A model generated the notes under the pieces. That model was not told the DNA's origin, did no database searches, and was given only the letters and a program-made list of their open reading frames with translations. A stretch of DNA of 64,000 nucleotides from the NCBI GenBank assembly GCA_004764695.1, contig SMSO01000014.1:3237148-3301147 (forward strand). Reading direction: 5' to 3'. This document shows positions 22,125 through 29,723 of this stretch, in pieces; position 1 is the stretch's first letter, and every line of letters starts with the position of its first letter. This stretch comes from Schizochytrium sp. TIO01. Its lineage: Eukaryota > Sar > Bigyra > Thraustochytrida > Thraustochytriidae. Position numbers and translations under genes: made by a program.

Positions 22125-22310
22125 TTCCTAATCATTAGAATGATTATTTTTTGACTTTTTCATGTTCATTTTTTTTTTAATTCTCAATCAAATAACATTT
22201 TTTTTTTTAAATACCCAATCATTAGAATGAAAATAGCATTCTTTTTTTATTTATTCCCAATCATTAGAATGAGAATAGCATTCTTTTTTTAAATTCCCAA
22301 TCATGTTTTT
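22125..22310. repeat. AT-rich tandem repeat with CAATCATTAGAATGA core
   Basis: Three clear copies of an element with core AATCATTAGAATGA followed by a T-run (22129-22142, 22213-22226, 22260-22273), the last two being about 47 bases apart; weaker, partial matches surround them. It lies in the AT-rich gap downstream of the resolvase gene stop and may act in transcription termination. Nothing else is seen between 21894 and 22313. Confidence 0.6.
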
Positions 22311-22313
22311 GTT

Positions 22314-22925
22314 TTAATTGAGAATGTCTTGCTCTGCCAGAGCATATTTTGCAAAAGGGTTGACTTCCTTCACAAGTACGATGGTGGGTAATATTGTTTG
22401 CGCATAGAACATGATATATGCCATGGCGTCACCGAGGTGGTCTTTTTGAACTGCTTTTCTGAAGGCTGGTAAAGTGTGTAAAAGTTTTGAAGTGATTTCC
22501 ACGACCTGTACGCGCCTTTCAACTTTAGATTGTGACATTTTAAAATATGCATGCATGGAGCGTGGTGAGATCAATTGGACAAAAGATGATCCTTTCCTTG
22601 CCCCAAATCTCTGCTTTAGGAAAACATGAAGAAGCTGTTCAATGTCTTTGTGAGTACTTGTGATGGGCTGCGCTTCGATGATGACTTGATCTACTTTTTG
22701 AAACCATGGTCGGAGCAGCTCCACAAAATGGTGAACGAGATGTGCGCCTTTGCGATCCTTTTCTTCGAAAGGGCATTCTTTGGGTTTTTTACATGTAAGA
22801 TTGCGAAGGTCTTGCATGTGCGCATAGACGGGCGTGATTTCAAACGTTTCATTGTCAATGTCTGCAAACGCACAGGCAAGATGGCTGAATCCCACATCTA
22901 TTCCAACGACTCGAGTAAGGTTCAT
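22314..22925 (-). CDS. Holliday junction resolvase, RuvC-like (poxvirus A22 / NCLDV type)
   Basis: A 203-residue RNase H-fold resolvase that would cut four-way junctions in replicating or recombining viral DNA. Motif 1 is V-V-G-I-D-V-G-F-S-H-L-A with D10. Motif 2 is V-I-I-E-A-Q-P with E84. The C-terminal acidic motif is K-D-H-L-G-D-A with D162 and D166; the usual middle aspartate is replaced by H163, so metal binding by D10, E84, D162 and D166 remains possible. Length (about 180-220) and the unadorned single domain fit the viral A22-like group; fungal mitochondrial Cce1/Ydc2 enzymes are related but usually longer. The start is an ATG at 22925. This is one of the stronger signs that the block derives from a large DNA virus. 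Confidence 0.85.
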   Translation of the reverse strand: MNLTRVVGIDVGFSHLACAFADIDNETFEITPVYAHMQDLRNLTCKKPKECPFEEKDRKGAHLVHHFVELLRPWFQKVDQVIIEAQPITSTHKDIEQLLHVFLKQRFGARKGSSFVQLISPRSMHAYFKMSQSKVERRVQVVEITSKLLHTLPAFRKAVQKDHLGDAMAYIMFYAQTILPTIVLVKEVNPFAKYALAEQDILN

Positions 22926-23262
22926 GTTTACTATTTTTTATTTTTATTTTTTTATAAAAATGATAATTTCGTTTATGTTATATTACTACAACGGTAGCCG
23001 AGGGCGTTTTTGTGGCTTTTTCCTTTTTAAGAAAGATGTGTGCGAGGATGAATAAAATCAGTATAAAGAACAATAGAATCGCCAAACCACCTCTGTCTAA
23101 GCCTAAAGATATTGCATTCTCCCTGAATGTGGAGTTCGTAATGTTCGACATGTAAATGTGATAAACAAACTACTAGGATTAGCGTTGATAATCTATTTAT
23201 TGCAAAATCTTCAATAACTAAACCCTTAATAGTGTGAGATTATAAAATAAAAAAGCTATATC
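22926..23262. other. intergenic region between resolvase and nuclease genes
   Basis: 337 bases between divergently transcribed genes. AT-rich, with no convincing gene; a short frame (22834-23055) overlapping the resolvase start has no recognisable content. It must hold both promoters. Confidence 0.5.
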
Positions 23263-24279
23263 ATGAGATTGAGGAGTAGTCGCGTTTATGTAGTAGATGA
23301 AACTTTAAAAAAACAATCTAAAAGAAATGAAGTAGTAGTGCATGTCAATAATGCTAAGACTAGAGAACATGTATTAGATGAAACTTTAAAAAAACAATCT
23401 AAAAGAAATGAAGTAGTAGTGCATGGCAATAATGAACATGTAGTAGATGAAACTTTAAAAAAACAATCTAAAAGAAAGAAAAGAAATAAAGTGGTAGATC
23501 CTGTTATTCGTGTATGTGGCAACGCTAAGACTATTTATAAATGTTCTCTGAGTGGTAGGGAATATTGGGTGGATAAGAACCGAGCTGGAGAAAACAGAAG
23601 AATGTATTGTGGGCATGGACGAAAACCTAACCGGTGTGTAGATTGCGATGGCACGTATATTTGTATCCACAAGAGGCGCCGTACTTACTGCTTTATTTGT
23701 GAGCCTGATTCCAAAAACCTTTGCGAACGTAAGTGTGGGCGTCTTTTATCGAATCGTAGACTTTTCCGTAGGATTCGCATTTGTTGGACGTGTGAAAAGA
23801 GAGAGGAGCGTCATATGAGACTAGAAAATGAGTGGAACGAGCGTTTTCATTCTTGGGGATTTCACCCTTCGAGCCATGATCGCATCATCAAAGATAGTGC
23901 ATGTAAGGTAGTAAACCGTCGGCGTGCTGACTTTGTTTTTTCAGATAATGACTTACCCTATTATATTGTGGTCGAATGCGATGAAGAAAGTCACAGTGGT
24001 TATGACATAGCATGTGAAATGAAAAGATTGCAGGAAATTCATGATCAGTTAATTGGTAATGGAAGAAGTGTGAAGCCTTTGGTGATTATCCGTTTCAACC
24101 CGAACTCTCGACATGAAAGCCTGGAAAAGGAAGTTAAAGGAGCCCTAGAAGATGCACTCAAAGGGCAAGTGGACTACTCTGATGCGCGTGGAGTCAATTT
24201 ATTTAAAGTGATAGGTTATGGACAAACGCGGCAAGAAAAATACAGAGAGGAGCGTCTTACCTATCGCTTAAAAATTTGA
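23263..24279 (+). CDS. zinc-finger and Vsr-like PD-(D/E)XK endonuclease of giant-virus type
   Basis: 338 residues. The N-terminus (1-78) has three copies of an ~18-residue basic repeat with core DETLKKQSKRNEVVV, encoded by near-identical DNA repeats. Residues 85-180 contain many Cys/His pairs (C116, C125, C128, C134, C143, C146, C154, C158, C174, C177), resembling tandem zinc ribbons found in large-virus proteins. Residues 185-300 form a Vsr/EDxHD-like nuclease core: R-R-A-D-F (D223), then V-V-E-C-D-E-E-S-H (E238, D240, H244), Y-D-x-A-C-E-x-K-R-L, and I-I-R-F-N-P-N. This order is typical of a nuclease family widespread in nucleocytoviruses, often mobile or homing-like. The stop overlaps that of the heliorhodopsin gene by 12 bases, tail to tail. 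A homing or host-DNA-degrading role is possible; the target is unknown. Confidence 0.75.
   Translation: MRLRSSRVYVVDETLKKQSKRNEVVVHVNNAKTREHVLDETLKKQSKRNEVVVHGNNEHVVDETLKKQSKRKKRNKVVDPVIRVCGNAKTIYKCSLSGREYWVDKNRAGENRRMYCGHGRKPNRCVDCDGTYICIHKRRRTYCFICEPDSKNLCERKCGRLLSNRRLFRRIRICWTCEKREERHMRLENEWNERFHSWGFHPSSHDRIIKDSACKVVNRRRADFVFSDNDLPYYIVVECDEESHSGYDIACEMKRLQEIHDQLIGNGRSVKPLVIIRFNPNSRHESLEKEVKGALEDALKGQVDYSDARGVNLFKVIGYGQTRQEKYREERLTYRLKI
23288..23482 (+). repeat. in-frame triplicated ~60-75 bp repeat
   Basis: Three nearly identical copies of GTAGATGAAACTTTAAAAAA and following bases, at about 23292, 23376 and 23446, lie in the N-terminal part of the nuclease gene. They keep the frame and encode the basic DETLKKQSKRNEVVV repeat. 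High DNA identity suggests recent expansion. Confidence 0.9.
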
Positions 24280-24993
24280 CTCGATTCCACCAAAGCATAT
24301 CCACACTAAAAGCAACTTGGAGGTCAGTGACAAAAGGTTGTACCATCCATCCATAGTAAGCACTTCCTCGTCAGTTAACATGCGTTCTTCCCTCACCACA
24401 TAGATATACTGTACTAACGCAAAGCATGAAAACATGAAGAATTCAATGAAAAAAATAGCAATGACAAAGTGTGGTACGTCATGGTTGATTTCTGCAAAGA
24501 AAGACCAACTGATAATAACCCATGCGAAAAGGTAAGGAATGCAACCGAGCCAGAATGGTTTGATCATCAATCTCGATTTATCACCTGTAAAAGGGAGGAT
24601 GTCTTCTAGATACCCAAAGACCATTGTTGTCATCATGAGACCGGCAATGCCTGTGAGAGTGAAAATGTCATCTATTCTGCATAAGATTGCAATAATGACG
24701 GCCATGATCGATGCAGTGATGGAGTACTCTAAAAAGCGCATGGAGCCGATGTTTCCAATGCGAATAAGATATGCGTAGAAGCAGTGAAACGCGGCCGTAA
24801 TTCCTGAAAAGAGGGCAAGTCCGCTGAAGACTGAAGGCGTCCACCATGTGGTATCTATGTCACCTAATGTTAAGACCACTCTCCCTTTGTTTGGATCCAC
24901 TGAGAGAACAACCATAGCAATGGTAGACGCAAGGTGCAAAAGTGCACAAACAATGTTGAACTGCCATGTTGAACAATAGGAAATGATACTCAT
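24268..24993 (-). CDS. heliorhodopsin
   Basis: A 241-residue, seven-helix retinal protein of the heliorhodopsin family. Helix 3 carries R86-F-L-E-Y-S with E89 as the Schiff-base counterion. Helix 7 carries S-L-T-S-K-L-L-L-V-W with K226 as the retinal-binding lysine, followed by F-G-G. Predicted helices: about 11-32, 55-77, 86-106, 109-129, 147-168, 175-200, 216-236. These signatures separate it from type-1 (proton-pump) rhodopsins. Heliorhodopsins are known in haptophyte-infecting nucleocytoviruses and are frequent in mirusviruses; some viral members conduct protons, others may only signal. Which applies here cannot be told. The gene starts 61 bases from the divergent 1528-residue gene and overlaps the nuclease gene stop, showing virus-like compaction. 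Confidence 0.88.
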   Translation of the reverse strand: MSIISYCSTWQFNIVCALLHLASTIAMVVLSVDPNKGRVVLTLGDIDTTWWTPSVFSGLALFSGITAAFHCFYAYLIRIGNIGSMRFLEYSITASIMAVIIAILCRIDDIFTLTGIAGLMMTTMVFGYLEDILPFTGDKSRLMIKPFWLGCIPYLFAWVIISWSFFAEINHDVPHFVIAIFFIEFFMFSCFALVQYIYVVREERMLTDEEVLTMDGWYNLLSLTSKLLLVWICFGGIESNF

Positions 24994-25054
24994 AGACTAG
25001 TCATTATATGTATAAAGTGAATCTGAATTATAATAATAGTAGCTGGCTTACATC
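24994..25054. promoter_or_regulatory. 61-bp divergent promoter between heliorhodopsin and the 1528-aa gene
   Basis: Only 61 AT-rich bases separate the two divergent ATGs, so both core promoters must lie here or in the 5' coding regions. TATA-like strings occur at about 25005-25012 and 25028-25036. Assigned by position. Confidence 0.35.
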
Positions 25055-28000
25055 ATGTCGGACGCGGTTTACGAGGATGTGCTTAGGCGGGCAGTTCGTC
25101 TAAGAGATGAAAACCCACAGTTCAAGCGTCAACTCAATCGAATCATTCTCCACATAACCAACAGTATGTCGTATGCAGAGGTTCTTGAACAGAATGCGAA
25201 ACTAGATGAATTTGATCATCAGGTTGAAGATGGTACGAATGAAGGTAGTAAAACCGTGCAGGATGCTGAAAATACGCTACCTGAGTCTCCACAATTGCTT
25301 GCTCAAACATCAGGGGACGGGAAAAAGAGAGGACGGTCGATTGTCAAAAAGGAGGATAAAGAGTTGAACGCTTCGCTCACAAGAGAATCAGAGCAATACT
25401 TGAAGGAATTGTTAACCACAAAGGGTTTTCATAAGCTAAAATCTTTCGGTCCAGCTATGTTGGAGTGTTTTGGATTCGATGATGGCAACTATTTGGGTTA
25501 TTCTTCGGCGGATGCGAGGGTCTATGAGATTGTTCATATCCTCGAGGATATCATCAATAAAACAAGTCCTGATCAAGAACATGTTTCGATTCATATTGAA
25601 ACTAATATTACTTATCACGTTACAACTCAAAGATTTCATAACTTGGACGACACTGTCAATTTTATTTACAACATTCTTGTAGAAGATCCGGATGAGGCTA
25701 GATACTATTCGTTACCAATTGTTCTAGATAATTTTGAAGATGATTCAAGTGAGGAAGATGATCAAGAAGAAGATGACCTCCATGCAAATCTTTTAATTTT
25801 AGATTTAAAAGAGCATTCTGTCATTCATTTTGAACCACACGGGAGGGGAACACGGCTGTATGATGTTGAAGTGTTCACAGCAAGGATGAGGGAATTAGTT
25901 GAAAGGTCATTTAGGAAGTTCAATAAACAAGAGAAAACAAAGTACTTTCTGTTGGATGTGGGGTCAGGGTCTGAAGCAGAAGAGAATTCAGAGAAAGATG
26001 GGATTCCCTGGAGATTTCTTACAAACTTAAGTCAATCATTCGGCCGTATCGGTCCTCAATCAAGTTCAGGGCGTTGGTACCGCCAGAATGTTAACTTACG
26101 CGTTACGAAAAGAACATCTGATCTTGAGACTCTTTGGACGCAAAGACTCACAGACGGATTCTGTTTCGCGTGGTGTTTGCTAGTTACCTATGTGGTCTTG
26201 GCTCCAGTTGATTATACTGATGCTAAATCCAAAGTAGGATTCAAAGGAGAATTTGGGGAGGCCTCTGCTGATGGAACCACTTTGCGTGACAGGTTTGACA
26301 TCACTGCCGAAAGTTTTGATCCTACTCTTCTTTTCGATCGATTTGTGAATTTCCACAATTGCTCAGGCGAATTTATGGGACAGACCATGCTGCGCTTTGC
26401 AAGTTTTATCGCTAAATGTGATAAAACTCTCATTCGGGAACTGGCTATCTTTGGCGATCAGATAGAAATTGACGAGGGTGACTCGAGGACATTATCTGAA
26501 GAACTCATCCCCGTGCGACTAACTTCACTAATGAGTCCTTACTTTGAGCATGTTGAAATTTTATCGACGAGAATTTCCATGACTCCTGGAAATATTGTCA
26601 TCCCTCCAAATGTAATCAATCTATTGTCTCATCATGCAGACAGTGGCGATTCAAGCAATTCTCCAGGGTCCTTGTCTGGTTATGCACAAATGGTCATCGT
26701 AATCGTTCAACGGGACAACGCTTTATTGTATTTGATGCTTTCACCGCGAAAGAGGCAGTACTGTATTCAATTCACTTCCGATAGTCTCTTACAGCGCATT
26801 CCTATCGATGAAAGTCTTGATCGAGAAATTGAAAACTATGGTAAGGGTACATGGAAGAAACAATTATTAAATACGAAACAATTGGTTCCGACGAGTTCAA
26901 TGGTTGATGGCTTTGCGCTGAATTATGAATCCTCGACATTAAGCACTCTTGAACGTCAGTTTCTTACCATACTATTGCAAGTTTGGTTGTTTTGTGTTGT
27001 TCACATTTTGAATCCTCAAGTCGATGGGGGGGACTTATTCGAAATGGTCAAGTTGAAAGATGCAATTTTAGATGATTCTGATTTTGCGGTAGTCAAGTTT
27101 AAATTGATTCGAAAAGATGCTCAAAATAGGCGCTTAAATTGGACAAAGCTAGCCTTGCTCAATAGGTTCAGACTTTACCTTTTGGACGGTCTTGAGCTGG
27201 AATATTGGCAGTCCATAAAGCGTTACTCAATCGATATCATTCCTGAATCTTATAAAGAAGCGATCGATGAATCCTTGAATAGTAGCGAATTTATAGAGGA
27301 GCTTGATGGAGAAATCATCCCAACAATCCTATCTCAGTTGGACACTGAAGATCCTGAAGACATGCAATGGTTAAGCTCAATGACTAAACTAAGGGATTTG
27401 GGGATTATGTACAAATTATGTGAAGGTTATTCAGAAGTTAATGAGAATAATGCCGATGAAGTGCTCGCTCTGTTTGATCAGATTCTGAATTATAAGTACA
27501 TGAAAGTGCAGGAGGTCATTCCCAAATTACTCAACAATCTAGATAACGAGGCAATTCGATCAATGGACGAATCATCAGTGTCGTCTAGTGTTTACTTTAA
27601 AGTTGTGGTCCATTATCTAAAGGTTTTCATGCCCGGTGCTCCTTTGGATACCATCACTGGCTTGATCTTGTGCGCTTCACTTTTGAAACATATTCCTCAT
27701 TTTTGGATGATTGTTGCAAAATCCTACATGGAATGCATTGACATGGTATCCACTAATGATTTTACCAATGGCTTCGAGCAATTGTGTATTGCGAGTCAAA
27801 TGACCATTTCTTTGAAAATGTTCCCCCGTAAGACTTTCATCATGAAAAAGGTGAATTTCAGAACCTTTAGAAAAATGTTTGACGAATCTATTCAACAGAA
27901 GGAGGTGATACAATTTCAAGAAATCTTCCAGTCATTGGAAGCGGATTTGGAACCGTTATCATGGGTGATGAAACAAGTACCACCTGAGCAATTTCCTGAT

Positions 28001-29641
28001 GTGATCTTGGCAATTTTTGACAATGATAGCATTCCTCCATCTAGCAAGTCTACTTTATTCGGTCTTAGAGGTATAACATCTAGCATGGTTTACGATGCCA
28101 TTCTTAAGCAGGCAGATAAGGTTGCGGATTTTTCAAGGAAGTTCTTCAACTTGGAATATGGTACTCACTTCTTCAGAGACAACGAAAGGTCAGCTAAATT
28201 TTTCTTGTTGGAACTCATAGATGCTTATCCTAACATGTATCTTCCATACTTTACTACACATGATATGTTTAGGAGTATCATGACTGCTGAATCGCTCTCT
28301 TTTAATGAAAAGCTAATGGATATAGAGAGGATCAGTAATATCATCGACATATTTTACACATACAAGGAAATTTTGAATTCAGCCAACTCATCAATTGATG
28401 ATCTTATTTCTAAATTAGACGGTAGCACTTTTGATAGGTTGATCCTCCTGCATGGACTAAGAAAATTTAAAACGTATGATGACGGCGATCGTGCAGATCT
28501 AATACACAATCTACCAAACTTATTAAAGGGTGATTATTTTATGTTGTCTTTGCAGCGCGAATTGGCTCGTCGACTAAATCTTCTAAGGAACGAACCTTTT
28601 CTCGGTACCGAGATTGCTTCAACGGATCATCACTCATATCGCTATGATGTTCTTCCGCACTTTCACTCTTTGCCTGAGCAGAAGAATATGCACAAAAGAA
28701 TATCGCACCTGTACTTAAGAGAACAAACAGAACATTCATACACAGCTCCTCACAAAGATCCTGATTCACGAAGTAGAGGATCAGTAGGAGAAAGGGGATT
28801 TCAATCAAAGGAAGGAGTAGAAGAAGAGGAAGGGTCAGAAGAAGGGTTGGAAAAGACAGTGCAGGGTAAAGCATATAGAGATGAATACAGAAAAGTAAAC
28901 AATAAACAAAAAGGTACAAACAAAGGCCCTGTGTTAGACTTAGACGTGATTGTTGAGCAGAACTATCCGCCATCTTTATTCAAAAGGATTCAGAAGGATA
29001 TTTATCGATGGAATTTGATACTTCGTGTAGCTGATGGAGAAGATTTTTTAAATAATAATGAGTCTCTTGTTGAAAGCGATTTGGATGAATCATCAGATGA
29101 AGAAGAACAACCGTTTGACCACGCCATTGCAAATCGTAGTACTTTATTTTTGAGTGAAAATGAGGGGCATCATTCTGCAGAATCTCAAGAAGAAGAGGAT
29201 TCTGAAGAAGAAGAAGAGGATTCTGAAGAAGAATCTGAAGAAGAAGAGGATTCTGAAGAAGAAGAGGATTCACAAGAAGAAGAGGATTCACAAGAAGAAT
29301 CTGAAGAAGAAGAGGATTCTGAAGAAGAAGAGGATTCACAAGAAGAAGAGGATTCTGAAGAAGAAGAGGATTCTGAAGAAGAATCTGAAGAAGAAGAAGA
29401 TTCACAAGAAGAAGAATCTGAAGAAGAGGAGGATTCACAAGAAGAAGAATCTGAAGAAGAAGAGGATTCACAAGAAGAAGAATCTGAAGAAGAGGAGGAT
29501 TCACAAGAAGAAGAATCTGAAGAAGAAGAGGATTCACAAGAAGAAGAATCTGAAGAAGAGGAGGATTCACAAGAAGAAGAATCTGAAGAAGAAGAGGATT
29601 CACAAGAAGAAGAATCTGAAGAGGATTCCCACGAAGAATAA
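25055..29641 (+). CDS. 1528-aa protein with predicted clan-CE-like cysteine peptidase domain and acidic repeat tail
   Basis: The largest gene in the window. After a charged N-terminus (1-110), residues 120-390 form a domain with H-F-E-P-H-G (H262), L-L-D-V-G (about D304), G-P-Q (Q335) and G-F-C-F-A-W (C370). His-Asp-Gln-Cys in this order is the catalytic arrangement of Ulp1/adenain-type (clan CE) peptidases, and the EPHG...GPQ...G-(F/Y)-C-x-A-W pattern is, from memory, common in uncharacterised giant-virus proteins. Residues 400-1230 are a mostly helical region I do not recognise. From about 1370 the protein is acidic and ends in about a dozen Glu/Asp/Ser/Gln repeats with core EEEDSQEEESEE. 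No signal peptide or membrane segment. It could be a virion or replication-factory protein with deubiquitinase, SUMO-protease or maturation activity; this is inference. The start is an ATG close to the divergent heliorhodopsin start. Confidence 0.75.
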   Translation: MSDAVYEDVLRRAVRLRDENPQFKRQLNRIILHITNSMSYAEVLEQNAKLDEFDHQVEDGTNEGSKTVQDAENTLPESPQLLAQTSGDGKKRGRSIVKKEDKELNASLTRESEQYLKELLTTKGFHKLKSFGPAMLECFGFDDGNYLGYSSADARVYEIVHILEDIINKTSPDQEHVSIHIETNITYHVTTQRFHNLDDTVNFIYNILVEDPDEARYYSLPIVLDNFEDDSSEEDDQEEDDLHANLLILDLKEHSVIHFEPHGRGTRLYDVEVFTARMRELVERSFRKFNKQEKTKYFLLDVGSGSEAEENSEKDGIPWRFLTNLSQSFGRIGPQSSSGRWYRQNVNLRVTKRTSDLETLWTQRLTDGFCFAWCLLVTYVVLAPVDYTDAKSKVGFKGEFGEASADGTTLRDRFDITAESFDPTLLFDRFVNFHNCSGEFMGQTMLRFASFIAKCDKTLIRELAIFGDQIEIDEGDSRTLSEELIPVRLTSLMSPYFEHVEILSTRISMTPGNIVIPPNVINLLSHHADSGDSSNSPGSLSGYAQMVIVIVQRDNALLYLMLSPRKRQYCIQFTSDSLLQRIPIDESLDREIENYGKGTWKKQLLNTKQLVPTSSMVDGFALNYESSTLSTLERQFLTILLQVWLFCVVHILNPQVDGGDLFEMVKLKDAILDDSDFAVVKFKLIRKDAQNRRLNWTKLALLNRFRLYLLDGLELEYWQSIKRYSIDIIPESYKEAIDESLNSSEFIEELDGEIIPTILSQLDTEDPEDMQWLSSMTKLRDLGIMYKLCEGYSEVNENNADEVLALFDQILNYKYMKVQEVIPKLLNNLDNEAIRSMDESSVSSSVYFKVVVHYLKVFMPGAPLDTITGLILCASLLKHIPHFWMIVAKSYMECIDMVSTNDFTNGFEQLCIASQMTISLKMFPRKTFIMKKVNFRTFRKMFDESIQQKEVIQFQEIFQSLEADLEPLSWVMKQVPPEQFPDVILAIFDNDSIPPSSKSTLFGLRGITSSMVYDAILKQADKVADFSRKFFNLEYGTHFFRDNERSAKFFLLELIDAYPNMYLPYFTTHDMFRSIMTAESLSFNEKLMDIERISNIIDIFYTYKEILNSANSSIDDLISKLDGSTFDRLILLHGLRKFKTYDDGDRADLIHNLPNLLKGDYFMLSLQRELARRLNLLRNEPFLGTEIASTDHHSYRYDVLPHFHSLPEQKNMHKRISHLYLREQTEHSYTAPHKDPDSRSRGSVGERGFQSKEGVEEEEGSEEGLEKTVQGKAYRDEYRKVNNKQKGTNKGPVLDLDVIVEQNYPPSLFKRIQKDIYRWNLILRVADGEDFLNNNESLVESDLDESSDEEEQPFDHAIANRSTLFLSENEGHHSAESQEEEDSEEEEEDSEEESEEEEDSEEEEDSQEEEDSQEESEEEEDSEEEEDSQEEEDSEEEEDSEEESEEEEDSQEEESEEEEDSQEEESEEEEDSQEEESEEEEDSQEEESEEEEDSQEEESEEEEDSQEEESEEEEDSQEEESEEDSHEE
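29180..29628 (+). repeat. GAAGAAGAATCTGAAGAAGA-type coding repeat
   Basis: Tandem units, mostly 36 bases (12 codons, core EEEDSQEEESEE), encode the acidic tail. The array lacks stops in other frames as well: it yields a Lys/Ile-rich frame on the plus strand and a Leu/Pro-rich frame on the minus strand. Those are shadows. Confidence 0.9.
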
Positions 29642-29723
29642 TTTAAAGAAGAGAATCATAGTATAATTTCGTAAATGATAACTTTTCCTTTTTTAAAGAA
29701 GAAATACAACAACTGTAAATGTT

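Noticed and set aside
28539-29603. Minus-strand Leu-rich frames that look like membrane proteins
   Set aside because: They are antisense to the 1528-residue gene; the second is purely the complement of its acidic repeat.
29180-29628. CRISPR-like regular repeats
   Set aside because: Direct coding repeats without spacers, inside a gene of a eukaryote-like genome.
29154-29666. Lys/Ile-rich plus-strand frame
   Set aside because: Alternative frame of the acidic coding repeat.
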